In this document: one piece after another, positions 11,265 to 22,234 of the stretch
Layout: each line of letters begins with the position of its first letter
How positions within the stretch are numbered: position 1 is the first letter of the stretch
Assembly (NCBI RefSeq): GCF_965363235.1
Contig: NC_134843.1
Location: 93,157,795-93,221,794 of the forward strand
From: Mytilus galloprovincialis
Taxonomy: Eukaryota > Mollusca > Bivalvia > Mytilida > Mytilidae
Reading direction: 5' to 3'
DNA length: 64,000 nt
The notes under the pieces: model-generated
Told to the model about the DNA's origin: nothing
The model's input: the letters and a program-made list of their open reading frames with translations, nothing else
Databases searched by the model: none
Program-made: the position numbers and the translations under genes

Positions 11265-11345
11265 CAAATAGCAGGAAACAGCCGAAGGCAACCAATGGGC
11301 CTTTAACACTGGGAACATATCCGGCACCCGGGAGCGGTCTTCAGC
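11265..11345. repeat. Fragment of an interspersed mussel repeat
   Basis: 'aaacagccgaaggcaacc' and 'cggcacccgggagcgg' match the family seen inverted at 21388-21470 and inside 1759-1846, here continuing into its 3' part. Confidence 0.5.
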
Positions 11346-11904
11346 TTATATTGTTGAAAGATTTGAAAAAACTGTGCTGTACATATTTTTATTAATGCCA
11401 TAACTAACTATTTAAGAAATTGTGTATTTAAGATTGCCATTAACATTTTGCACTTACTCGTTGTTGAAGGACTGACCTTTAGATGAACTTGTGCTGCCTT
11501 GTCATTAAAGTGACAAAATACTGGATGTATAATTCTAACAGCCAAACCTTGTTTATTTATATAACTATAAAGACTGTTTACTCGAAAATATCATCCAGTT
11601 TAATTGATGTCACACAGAGTTCATATACTGTGAATAATTCTGTTTAAAAATTCCAATAATGTGCCATTATATGTAAACGTCTGTATATCTGTAAAAAAAA
11701 ACAGTTCAGATTTCATGAATGTTAAATATCAAATAACGTATAAGAAATTCTAAAATTGAAGATACAAATATCGTCTAAAATTATTTAAGCGATTCTCCCT
11801 TTGAGTTTCTTATGATGTATTACATACATGCAGAAGGTTGGCCTTGTTTTGTTAAAGATTTTTTTTAAATTGATAAAATATGAATCAGTAGAAATCTAGA
11901 TTAG

Positions 11905-12080
11905 TCAAAAGTATAATGACAAAAATACCGAACTCCAAGGAAAGGTCAAACCGAAAGACCGTCATCAAATTGCAAAATCAAGCTCAAACACATTAAACGA
12001 ATGGATAACAACAGTTACTGTCCAATTCCTGACTTGGTGCAGGCATTTTGTTATGTAGAAAATGTTGGATTAAACATTCA
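11905..12080 (+). repeat. Interspersed repeat, 'CCTGACTTGGTACAGGC' family, copy 2
   Basis: 'aataccgaactccaagg', 'caaacacattaaacgaatgg' and 'cctgacttggtgcaggc' match the family whose copy at 12710-12923 and 19091-19140 was split by the LTR element. Confidence 0.6.
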
Positions 12081-12709
12081 ACTGACCTTCATCGTGTTCA
12101 TATTTGTAAAAGAAATTAACTATTTTATTCGTCATGCAGTGCTGTTTTAAAAAATAGATAAATTCACAACGAGCAACAGTTTTAGAAGCAGAAGAGGGGC
12201 ATCCGATTGGTTGTGCTGGATGAATACATTGGCAGCCACGATGGGCTTTTGCGCTCTTTGCAAATTAAAAAAAAAACTTACTTTTTGATACATTTGTAGG
12301 TGGCATGGTGTAGATAAAATTTCTACAAATAGAACATTTGTTCTCCTTCTTAATTAACACGAAATATTGGGAAAGTTTACAAAACACATCGTAAGTGATG
12401 ATAGGTCTACACTTCTGCTGCATAATTAATTTCCAGTAGATTCAATAATGATCGTTTCAAAAAAATTGAAGAAAAAAGCAAATAGTTCTGCATTTACCTA
12501 CGTCGCTGCATGTAATTGATTGTGGTTGCTTGTATACGGAAACATAACTGCCTATTCCCTTTCATTAAAGGTTAAACAACTTTGACGCAAATTTTCACTG
12601 AATAATTAATTCTGTAAACAATTAAACTATAGGAAAACAGGAAATGGCTGCACGATAGATGTTAAAATTGCTTACATGCTACAACTAATCATTACCAAGC
12701 TGCAGACCA

Positions 12710-12923
12710 AATATCATAACATTCCAGACACATTAATTGTTGTCAATATAATAATGGATTTATATACCACTGTCATACAAGTGAGAGATTTGGCTAGCTA
12801 TAACCAGGTTTAATTCACCATTTTCTTCAGGGGAAATGTCTGTATCGAGTCCGTATATGACAATTGTTTTCCTTTCGTTTAATTTGTTAGAGTTTTTGAC
12901 TTTGTCATTTTATGAAGGACTGT
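12710..12923 (-). repeat. Left half of an interspersed repeat split by the LTR element
   Basis: Reverse-orientation copy of the 'CCTGACTTGGTACAGGC' family. It stops at 12923 in the 4-bp target duplication CTGT and resumes at 19087-19140 ('ccgttttgaattttccttgg'). Read across the element with one CTGT removed, the two halves give an uninterrupted repeat. Confidence 0.75.
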
Positions 12924-13272
12924 TGTTACGGCCAGAAATCGCCTTTAAATTGTAGCCAACAAAAGACACAAATCAATAGTAAAATTTAACAATATTTATT
13001 ATACAAAAGTTTACAAGAAGTATTACACAAATATTACTGTTAACTTAACTGTCAAAATATGAGTCCAATCTTTTATCTTTATCTGTATCCGGATATCTTT
13101 CGGAATCCAATCTGAATATTACGTTCACTACTACGGTCACAATCCAGTATGATGTTGTTTGTAGAATAAAAGTGTCAATCCAAATGCTATGAATATAAAT
13201 GTCTATCGATGTCTAAGTCTAAGTCCAAAAGTAAGTCCAAGCGTAAGAGTAAGAGAGAGTTTTACTTTAGTG

Positions 13273-13309
<37 letters not shown>

Positions 13310-13557
13310 CATGGAAGATTCTAGAACAGTCTATAATGGAACATCCTAGAAAGTTACAACAGAAGTTTCTAGTAAAATGTAGAAGTGTATATAATGCATC
13401 TTTTATAAGGATCATTCTGGAAAGTTCCAATCATTCTGTAATTGTTCCAGAGATTTCTAAACTGCACAATTCTAAAATTATTCTGTAAACAACTATCAGG
13501 CCACACAATATAAATCAGGCCAACATAAATAAATACAATAATTACAATATCATAACA
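12924..13557 (-). repeat. 3' LTR of the Gypsy-type element
   Basis: 634 bp with TGTTA...TAACA ends. It is near-identical to the LTR at 18463-19086; a longer (TA)n run near 13278 explains the 10-bp length difference. Because the element reads on the minus strand, this left copy is the 3' LTR. Confidence 0.93.
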
Positions 13558-13568
13558 CCTCCCCCCTT
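13558..13568 (-). other. Polypurine tract
   Basis: On the minus strand the 11 bases directly before the 3' LTR are AAGGGGGGAGG, all purines, in the position used to prime plus-strand DNA synthesis in LTR elements. Confidence 0.85.
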
Positions 13569-13641
13569 AAAAGAAGTTTTAGTGTAACAAAAACTTATCA
13601 TGAATAATATGAACAAAAATACATAGTATATACAAAGTGTT

Positions 13642-15000
13642 TTAATAAGCTCTAGATAAAGCATCTGCTATTACATTATCTTTACCCTTAATATGTTTTA
13701 CAATTACATCATATTCCTGTAACAATAAACTCCACCTAGTCAACCTCTGATTCTTGTTTCTCATTTTATGTATAAAGGTGAGAGGATTATGATCAGTACA
13801 AACAAGAATAGGATATACAGTGGGATTCAAATATACATCAAAATGTTGAAGTGCTGATAACATTGCAAAACACTCTTTTTCAATAGTTGAATAATTTTTC
13901 TGATGTTTATCTAATTTCTTAGAAAAATATGATATAGGTTTCTCAACATTATCATCTGTCTCTTGATATAAAACGGCTCCAATTCCTACATCGCTTGCAT
14001 CAACGGCAAGTTTAAATTGTTTTTCAAAGTCTGGAGTAATCAGAACTGGACTATTAATTAAAAGTGATTTGCTATTTTCAAAAGCGTTTTGACAATTTTC
14101 ACTCCATATAAATTTAGAATCTTTTCGTAAAAGATGAGTCAATGGTTGAACCACAGCAGCAAAATTTGAACAAAATTTTCTGTAAAATCCAATCATGCCT
14201 AAATATCTCATAAGTTGTTTTCTATTTGTAGGAGGAGGAAATTTGGAAATAGCTCCCACTTTAGCCATAATAGGTTTCACTTGACCTTGGCCAACTGTAT
14301 GCCCTAAATAATGAACAGTGGCCTGACAAAATTCACTTTTACCAAGATTAACAGTCAAATTTGATTGTGACAATCTATCAAAAGTATCATACAAATGTGT
14401 TAAATGCTGTTCCCAGCTATCACTACATACAATTAGATCATCAATATAAGCATAACAACAGTTCAAATCTTTTATAACATTATTGTTCATTCTTTGAAAT
14501 GTAGCTGGTACATTTTTCATGCCAAATGGCATTACAGTATATTGAAATAAGCCATCTGGTGTAACAAAAGCTGATATTTCACGAGCTCTCTGTGTCAATG
14601 GAACTTGCCAATAACCTTTCAACAAATCAAATTTGCTCACAAATTTTGCTTGACCAATGTTGTCAATACAATCATCTATCCTTGGAATCGGATAGGAATC
14701 AGATTTTGAGACTGAATTTACTTTTCTGAAATCAGTCACGAAACGAAAGGTTTTATCTGGTTTTGGCACAAGGAGACAAGGAGAGCTCCATTCACTGTTA
14801 CTCGGCTCAATAATATCATTGTCAAGCATGTATTTAATTTCTTTTCTCATAGCTTCAAGTTTGAGTGGATTGAGCCGGTAAGGATGTTGCTTAATTGGAG
14901 AAGCATCTCCTACATCAACATCATGACAAACAGCAGTGGTTTTGTTTGGCACATCTGGAAAAAGATTTTTAAAAGAAAATACCAAAGTTTTTATTTCTTC
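13642..15000 (-). other. Fossil part: reverse transcriptase and RNase H region
   Basis: Minus-strand coding region of the LTR element. It carries a Ty3/Gypsy RT (pattern SPCLLVPKPD, FRFVTDFRKVN, MPFGMKN, and the catalytic YIDD near 14440) followed by RNase H (AVDASDVGIGAVLY near 13995, then TDHNPLTFI) ending near 13642. RT precedes RNase H as in all LTR elements. What is unusual is that the integrase lies before rather than after this region. Confidence 0.9.
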
Positions 15001-15199
15001 TCTACGATCAAAAGACAGATGTGCAAGTTTTGAGTCTAAATTTGACAAAATTTCTGAATTTTTCAATCTAACTGTCTCTTCGATAGTTTTAGAACTAAAA
15101 GATGGTTCAATTACATCTGGTTTGTCATGATTGTTCTCAAATTTAACCATGCCTAAAGTGGCAACTGGTTTACTCTCACATTCATTAGTACGCTCAAAA

Positions 15200-16200
15200 T
15201 ATGGTTTTAACATATTAATATGACACACTCTGTTTTGTTTGCGCCGACCTTGAGTTTTTACAATATAATTCAAATCATTGATTTTACTCTCTATTGTATA
15301 AGGACCACAATATTTAGCCTGTAAAGGATGTCCAGGGACTTGCAAAAATACAAGTACCCTATCACCAGGCTCAAAAACTCTGTCCCTGGCATCTTTATCA
15401 TACCATATTTTCATCTTGTTCTGTACATGTTTTAAGTTTTTCTGAGCAATTTGACAAGCAGTATACAATTTTTCTTTAAATCTAGATACATAGTCTAAAA
15501 GATTCAAGTCAGTATGTTCAGTAAGCCACTTTTCCTTAATCAATTTTAACGGTCCCCTTACAGTATGGCCAAATACCAACTCAAAGGGACTAAATCAAAT
15601 GGATTCTTGAACAGCCTCTAGGACTGCAAAAAGTAGAAAGTGAACACCATCATCCCAGTCTCTGTCAAATTGAAGACAAAAAGTTCTAATCATGTTCTTC
15701 AATGTTTGATGAAAACGTTCTAAGGCACCTTGAGATTCTGGATGGTACGCACTTGATCTATACTGAGCAATCCCTAACTGGTACACGACTTGCTGAAATA
15801 GACCTGACATGAAATTTGATCCCTGGTCGGACTGTATAGACTTAGGAAGTCCTACTAATGTGAAAAATTTGATAAGAGCTTTGACAATAGTAGGTGTCTT
15901 GATATTTCTTAGCGGAATAGCCTCAGGAAAGCGAGTGGATGTACACATGATTGTCAATAAATACGCATTTCCAGTTTTGGTCTTTGGTAAAGGTCCAACG
16001 CAGTCAATTAGAATTCTGCTGAAAGGTTCGTCAAAGGCTGGAATAGGCAGAAGTGGTGCTGGTGGTATTTTCTGGTTAGGCTTACCAACAATCTGGCATA
16101 TATGGCATGATTTGCAGTATTCTGCGACATCATTTCGAAGTCTGGGCCAGTAGAAATGCTGCAATATCTTAAGGCAAGTCTTTCTTATACCTAAGTGTCC
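15200..16200 (-). other. Fossil part: integrase region
   Basis: Minus strand. It holds an N-terminal zinc-binding H-H-C-C segment (GHLGIRKT through CKSCHICQ, about 16200-16090), the DDE catalytic core (LIDCVGPLP, IQSDQGSNF, SQGALERFH) and a C-terminal GPY/F module (KYCGPYTI near 15305). All of it lies upstream of the RT in the direction of transcription. Confidence 0.88.
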
Positions 16201-16699
16201 AGCCAAGGGGTGTCATGGGCAAGACCAATAATTTCTTGCCTATAAACTTTAGGCACCACCACTTGGTATACCACTCTCCATTCCTCTTTTGGGGTAGCAT
16301 CAGGAGGCCTCCACTTCCTCATTAAAATGCCGTCCTGATGGTAATAGTATTCGGCCACTTTGTCTGCTTCCTCCTGTGGTTGAGCCCTCTTGCGGAGCTG
16401 AAGAACCTCAGGGTCTTTATTTTGTTCTTCGAAAAGGTTCTTTCTGTTTAATGAATGGCTATTTACGTCTGGCCATGGCATAATTACGTTCTTGTTATCA
16501 TTAGGTGGTCTTATTAAGGCCTTTTCTGAGCTACCAGGACCTTCAATGTCGGCTAGGAAAGTGTCAGAAAGGTCCATATAATCAAACTGGTTTTCTTGTA
16601 AATCCTCATCTTGTTGTTTTCTAGCCATCGCTCTAGTAACAACACAAGCTGGATAGAATTCAGCATCATCTTCAGGTGATTTAACATCCACCACCGGTT

Positions 16700-17000
16700 C
16701 ACTGGTAACAATTGGTTCAGCAACCACTTTGTTCCTAGCTAGATCATTTCCTAGCAATAATGTAACACCCTCAACAGGGAGATTAGGACGAACACCCACA
16801 ATAACTGGTCCAGTTATCAAATCTGACTTCAGATAAATACGATGGAGAGGAACATCTATACAACCTAACTCTACACCTTGTAACAAAACGGAGGCACCAA
16901 CAGAAGTCTTCTCGGACAAAGGCAACACACCTTCTAACAATAAAGACTGAGAAGCTCCAGTGTCCCGTAAAATCTTAATAGGCTGAAGAGTGGTATCATC
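16700..17000 (-). other. Fossil part: aspartic protease region
   Basis: Minus strand, between gag and integrase. It has a retropepsin active-site pattern (LRDTGASQSLL near 16960) and the later LLGNDLA flap-side motif near 16745, about 70 residues apart as in this family. Confidence 0.85.
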
Positions 17001-17099
17001 AACAATAGAAATAAACCCATCAGACATAAAGGGTTTATATTCCTCCATGTAATCACAAAAAACTGGACTTAAAAGCCTGACTCGCAGGACATTCCAACG

Positions 17100-18372
17100 T
17101 ACTGGTAATATAAGGTGTCGTACAAGCACTGGACTTCGACTTATTATCTCGTTCATTCTTCTTCTGGAGTCTAAAACAATCAGCCATCAGGTGACCATTC
17201 TTCTTACAATAAGCACAAATCAGTGACTTCTTCTCAAAAGTATCAAATTTTGGACTAGACATATTATAATTGGACTGACTCTTATTCTGTGCAACAGACT
17301 TACTATCAGTACGCTCAGTGCTTTGATTTTTGTAATTTCCACTTGAAGTACTAACATTTTGACCCTTGAAACTTCTTTTATGTGAAAGGGTATAATTATC
17401 TGAAATTACAGCTGCATCATGTATTGTCCCAACAGTTTTGTCGTCTAAATGTGTTTTTAAGTCTAAATGAACACATTGTTTGAACTCTTCTAATAACATC
17501 AATTGTCTTAGGTTATCAAAATTGTTATCTGTTTTCTTTGAAGTAAGCCATTTATCAAATAGATCTTCTTTTTCCCGAGCAAATTCCACATAGGTTTGTG
17601 AATCAGACTTTTTATAAGATCTAAATTTCTGTCTATATGCTTCTGGTACTAGCTCATAAGCTTTCAAAACTTCCTGTTTCACCGTGTCATAATCGGAACT
17701 TTTTTCTGATGGAAGTGCGGAGTATATTTCAGCAGCCTTACCCTCAAAAACACTTTGTAGCATTGTAGTCCAATATGGCTTTGGCCAATTCAAATTATGA
17801 GCAATTTTCTCAAACTGTGGAAAATATTTATCGACTGTTTTTTCACAAAATCTGGGAACCAAACGTATATTTTTTGCTGCATCAAAATATTCTGATTTCG
17901 ACTGGACTTTAGTGTTGCTTTCTTCTTTGACCATTTCAATTTTCAGTTTTTCCATCTCTAGCCTTTCTCTCATTTCAAGTTCTTTTATTTTCTCCCTCTC
18001 CTTCATTTCCAGTTCTTTTAATTTAAATTCATCTTCTTTTTCTTTTTTCTCTATTTCAAACCTTTCCTTCATTTCCAGTTCTGCTTGTTTTAATTTAAAT
18101 TCATGTTCTTTTAATTTGAGTTCATGTTCTAATTCAAGCTGTTTTAATTTAAAGGCGTCAATATTGTCTACCTTAAGTTCAAGAGCCTCTTCACCTAAAA
18201 TTTCTGTGTCAACTAATTTGTCTATAACCAAATTTTTTATAATTTGTTTTCTCATAGATACTTTAAAATCTAATTTCAGATGTTTAGCGAGCAACACTAA
18301 TTCCTCTTTCTTTAAATTATCAAACCCCTCCAGGTCTGGCGTTTTCAAAAATTTACCGACATCAAATGCCAT
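17100..18372 (-). other. Fossil part: gag region, SCAN-like capsid and zinc knuckle
   Basis: Minus strand. The N-terminal part has a long charged coiled coil of repeated Lys-Leu-Lys-Glu-Leu-Glu type (about 17920-18150). A capsid-like helical region follows with a SCAN-like stretch (PEAYRQKFRSYKK, TYVEFAREKEDLFDKWL, about 17540-17650) and a CCHC zinc knuckle (CAYCKKNGHLMADC, about 17178-17222). SCAN domains of vertebrate zinc-finger genes are held to derive from a Gmr1-like gag, which fits the clade call. Confidence 0.82.
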
Positions 18373-18439
18373 TTTGTAGAATTTTGTTGGCTAGTTATAA
18401 TAAAAATATTGAATAAATTTTGAAAAAGATATTTTCGTG

Positions 18440-18457
18440 ATCCCGGACGAGCCCCCA
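18440..18457 (-). other. Primer binding site, tRNA-Pro type
   Basis: Read on the minus strand, the 18 bases TGGGGGCTCGTCCGGGAT lie 5 bases inside the 5' LTR. This is the sequence complementary to the 3' end of tRNA-Pro, the same site used by murine leukaemia virus. Confidence 0.85.
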
Positions 18458-18462
18458 ATTTC

Positions 18463-19086
18463 TGTTACGGCCAAAAATCGCCTTTAAATTGTAGCCAACA
18501 AAAGACACAAATCAATAGTAAAATTTAACAATATTTATTATACAAAAGTTTACAAGAAGTATTACACAAATATTACTGTTAACTTAACTGTCAAAATATG
18601 AGTCCAATCTTTTATCTTTATCTGTATCCGGATATCTTTCGGAATCCAATCTGAATATTACGTTCACTACTACGGTCACAATCCAGTATGATGTTGTTTG
18701 TAGAATAAAAGTGTCAATCCAAATGCTATGAATATAAATGTCTATCGATGTCTAAGTCTAAGTCCAAAAGTAAGTCCAAGCGTAAGAGTAAGAGAGAGTT
18801 TTACTTTAGTGTCTGTATATATATATATATATATTTGTCATGGAAGATTCTAGAACAGTCTATAATGGAACATCCTAGAAAGTTACAACAGAAGTTTCTA
18901 GTAAAATGTAGAAGTTTATATAATGCATCTTTTATAAGGATCATTCTGGAAGGTTCCAATCATTCTGTAATTGTTCCAGAGATTTCTAAACTGCACAATT
19001 CTAAAATTATTCTGTAAACAACTATCAGGCCACACAATACAAATCAGGCCAACATAAATAAATACAATAATTACAATATCATAACA
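18463..19086 (-). repeat. 5' LTR of the Gypsy-type element
   Basis: 624 bp, TGTTA...TAACA, followed by the second CTGT copy (19087-19090). It differs from the other LTR by about four substitutions and a shorter (TA)n run. On the minus strand it lies upstream of the primer site and gag. Confidence 0.93.
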
Positions 19087-19140
19087 CTGTCCGTTTTGAA
19101 TTTTCCTTGGAGTTCAATATTTTTGTTATTTTACTTTTTT

Positions 19141-20160
19141 TTTCTTCAATTGAAGCAAATTCAGAAATTTTTTATGACCATGGACTTTCGAATGACTGGA
19201 GTCCAGTGATTTCTAGACCTGAATACACATTTCAGACATACTAGTCTTCAGGTTAGCTCGTCAATTACAGTTCTGTCCGGAAATGAAGGCTTTTGATAGG
19301 GACATCAAGTAGATAAGCAAATAAGCCAACAATGAACAACTCGGAAAAGGAAATAGTATCGATTATACAAAACAATAGTCAAATAAGTATGTAGTTCAAA
19401 AACTTCACAACATATACTGAAATCATGTGATTTTAGTATGAGAATAATACCCATGGAAAGAAATTAATAAGTGAAGAAAGAAATCAGTATTAATAGGGTA
19501 AGATATAAAGGAGTGTTTCAAAACCAAAAACTAAAAAAGATCACAACTGAAGAAAAGGCGGCCTCTTATATGTTGTCGAGCTGTTGACAAGTCTGAAAGA
19601 AGACTTTAGCAAAGAGTTGGAATACCAAATTTAAATAATCGAAACAGACCAAAGGTGTTTCCAAATTCAATATCTTTCTTGTCAAAATTATATTAAATCT
19701 GAATTTAAACGTAATGACAAAAACAGAACGGTTGTACAACTAAATTGAATGCGAAAGTAGTTGATCAGGAATTTGTGTGAGACATTGTTAGAAAACAGTT
19801 ATATAGCAGAATATTTCAATTGTTGATGCAGACTACTAGTATTACCCAGCAAATGCAGAATACACTAAAGTCACAATAAATGTTTGAACATACAATGTAT
19901 AGAGATCACAGTTGAACTTTATTATTTGCTCTGTAAATATTCAAATAGCAAAATAGATGCTAGTTACACTGCATTTTGCTTTTAAAGTAGTTTTTGAATA
20001 ATTTAGCCCTTTTCGTAATTTCTTAAAACCAATTTATTAGTTTAAATCTTATATACTGCTCGAACATCTACAAAAGCTACCAATGATGATTACTAAGACC
20101 TGACTTCTAAACACATAAAATAAAAATCGAAATAAAACATTCAATTAAAAGGAACGATGA
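19141..20160. other. No gene seen
   Basis: About 1 kb of AT-rich DNA with no supported open frame or recognised repeat. Confidence 0.45.
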
Positions 20161-20189
20161 TTCAGTTAACAATACTATTTACCAAGTGG

Positions 20190-20450
20190 AGAGATTTTGA
20201 TTGGAGGTATTAAAAATCGTCACTGTAAAGACCTCCTCACCATGGCCTATAAGATGCAAATCAGATTGGTAGACATTGACCCATTTAAATACTACAAACC
20301 TGGCGATTCACGGACTATATCAGGTCATCACATACACCAACAGCGTACAACAACAACAGTACAGATACTCCTTCTTTCCAAGATCAACTAGGGAAAGGAA
20401 CTCTTTACCGGAATTTGCATATAGTTTGAAAATAAATAATAATGGTAAAT
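20190..20450 (+). mobile_element. LINE ORF2 C-terminal fragment
   Basis: Encodes a C-terminal pattern typical of CR1/L2/Jockey-type LINEs: DLLTMAYKMQIRLVDIDP, then DSRT, QRTTTTV and, in a shifted frame from about 20355, YRYSFFPRS...NSLPEFAYS and a stop near 20452. One frameshift separates the two parts. It is a short 5'-truncated remnant. The clade is uncertain. Confidence 0.65.
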
Positions 20451-20628
20451 AGCTGTATTTGATAATGGAGGAGGAATTAAGGCCTCGTAAAGAGTCATAA
20501 TAATATAAAGAAGAGTCCGACTCCGAAAGAAGGCGAAGAAGATATTGTTTTCTGATTGTATGTTTCTGGTCACCTAGTCGCCTTTGGTTTTTCAAATCAC
20601 AGGTTGTCCAAAAATGGTTGCCAATAGA

Positions 20629-20950
20629 TAAATAAAGAAAGATGTGGTGTAAGTGCCAATGAGACAACTCTCCGTCCAAGTCACAATATGTAAAAAGTAA
20701 ACCATTATAGTTGAACTTACGGCATTCAAAACGGAACCTTACTTGCTCATACCGAAAAACGAGTCTACGGGTCCCAAAAATGGCTAGTGTTAAACCATTC
20801 ACACTGGAAAAGCAACGGGCTAATCTATATAGAAAAAAAACAAGAAAAGAGAAACACTGAAGAATCACATCAACAAACGAAACCCACTGAACAACAGGTC
20901 CTAGCTTGGAACAGGAGTAAACAAATGCCGGGTTTATACATTTTAACAAT
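20629..20950 (+). repeat. Interspersed mussel repeat, 'GCCAATGAGACAACTCT' family
   Basis: A near full copy: 'aagatgtggtgtaagtgcc', 'aatgagacaactctccgtcc', 'gtgttaaaccattcacac', 'aacaggagtaaacaaatgcc'. Shorter copies lie at 1604-1891, 8493-8622 and 43017-43066. The 209-codon minus-strand open frame over this stretch is incidental. Confidence 0.65.
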
Positions 20951-20960
20951 TAAGCTCTAA

Positions 20961-21273
20961 GGGAGCTACCATTTGATTTTTATAGGGGGGGGGGGTGGGG
21001 GGGGCTAGGATGAAATTTAAAAAAAATAGGCAGGACAGGAGTTTTGAGTAAAAAAAAAAGGCAGGATGAGCAACTTGGTAAAAAAAAAGTTAGGATGACA
21101 ATTTGTGTAAAAAAAGTCAGGATAAACTAGTAAAAAAAAAAGGCAGGACCGAATAGAGTAAAAAATAAAAAGGCAGGACAGAGACTACAACTAAAAAAAA
21201 AAAGCAGGACAAAATTTTTCATCCTAGCCCCCCCCCCCCCCCCCCCCCCCATAAAAATCAAATGGTAGCTCCC
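20961..21273. mobile_element. PIF/Harbinger-type MITE, TAA target duplication
   Basis: The termini are perfect inverted copies (GGGAGCTACCATTTGATTTT), followed inward by G-runs and matching C-runs. TAA lies on both sides (20958-20960, 21274-21276). The interior is a series of 'ggcaggac' blocks separated by A-runs. There is no coding capacity. A 3-bp TWA duplication is typical of PIF/Harbinger. Confidence 0.8.
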
Positions 21274-21387
21274 TAACATTCGTCCTATCCCGAAATAATA
21301 GTGTATTAAACAACACAACATATAAATCAATCATCAATTGAAATAGCTTGAAAATAAAAAGCAATATAAATATTATTGTTATATACA

Positions 21388-21470
21388 TATGTTGCCTTCG
21401 GCTGTTGTTTGCTCTATGGTCGGGTGGTTGTCGCTTTGACATATTCACCATTTCCTTTCTCAATTTTACA
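21388..21470 (-). repeat. Interspersed repeat fragment
   Basis: Reverse complement of the family inside 1759-1846: 'ttgccttcggctgttg', 'tatggtcgggtggttgtcg', 'accatttcctttctcaat'. Confidence 0.6.
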
Positions 21471-21599
21471 TTAATGGATCTATAATCTATCGATTCCTGT
21501 ATCTTGGCATGTTTTCTCTGGCTGTTTATGACGTCTTTACACCCAATCCATTGGATGTTGGATGTGTAATGCATACTTTTTTTTTATTAGTTGTTATTT

Positions 21600-21943
21600 G
21601 CTCTAAACTGGCGGTCAGTAACTGTGAGAACTCTCAAATATGTACTTGGTGTCTTTCTGTTGTTGGGATGTAAAAGTACCAGTTCACGTCCACTCTGTGT
21701 GTTTGTTATATGTATTTCTATATGTATCCATTTGATAAGTAAACTGATTTTTATAGTTCGATTTTATGTTGTACTGTTACAACACTGTCCAAGGTTAGGG
21801 GAGGGTTGGGATTCCGCCAACATGTTTACCCCCGCCACATTCTGTATGTATGTGCCTGTCCCAAGTCAGGAGCCTGTAATTCAGGGGTTGTCGTTTATTG
21901 CTATGTTACATATTTGTTTTTCATTGATTTTTTTGTACATTAA
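21600..21943 (+). repeat. Interspersed mussel repeat
   Basis: Contains 'gttgtactgttacaacac', 'aggttaggggagggttggg' and 'caagtcaggagcctgtaatt', which I recognise as a frequent mussel repeat. Its right end meets the TTA-flanked MITE at 21947. The open frames here do not look like genes. Confidence 0.6.
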
Positions 21944-21946
21944 TTA

Positions 21947-22231
21947 GGCAGCAACCATTTGATTTTCTGGGGGGGGGGGCTATGGTTTTTTTTGGAAAAA
22001 AAAGTTTGTTTCCAGTTTTTGGAGAAAAAAATAATTTGTTTTGAATTCTGAAAAAAAAAAATTGTTTGTTACACCCTCAGCTGCCACTATATGTAATGCT
22101 AAAATTGAAAGAAAAAAATTGTTTTCCACTTATCGCGAAAAAAATAGAATGTTTTTCGCCGCAGGCGAAAAAAAAAGTTTGTACAGAAAAAAAAACCATA
22201 GCCCCCCCCAGAAAATCAAATGGTTGCTGCC
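21947..22231. mobile_element. PIF/Harbinger-type MITE, TTA target duplication
   Basis: Termini GGCAGCAACCATTTGATTTT and its complement, then 'ctgggggggg' and 'ctatggtttttttt' mirrored at the other end. TTA on both sides (21944-21946, 22232-22234). The first 20 bases are closely related to the MITE at 20961-21273, so both belong to one superfamily. Non-coding. Confidence 0.82.
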
Positions 22232-22234
22232 TTA

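Larger units (their letters stand above)
12924..19086 (-). mobile_element. Ty3/Gypsy-type LTR retrotransposon, Gmr1-like domain order
   Basis: A 6.16-kb element read on the minus strand. LTRs lie at 12924-13557 and 18463-19086, ends TGTTA...TAACA, inside a 4-bp CTGT duplication (12920-12923, 19087-19090). A primer site matching tRNA-Pro and a polypurine tract sit where expected. Part order from the 5' end is gag, protease, integrase, reverse transcriptase, RNase H. Integrase before RT is the Ty1/copia order, but the RT is Ty3/Gypsy-like; that combination defines the Gmr1 clade. The LTRs differ by about four substitutions plus (TA)n length, so the insertion is very recent. The coding region looks interrupted at about two points, so this copy is probably not whole. 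Confidence 0.9.

Noticed and set aside
17912-18379. 155-codon serine- and phenylalanine-rich open frame (plus strand)
   Set aside because: Antisense shadow of the charged coiled coil in the gag region.
20320-20949. 209-codon minus-strand open frame
   Set aside because: Crosses a LINE fragment and an interspersed repeat on the opposite strand; no domain, hydrophobic low-complexity stretches only.
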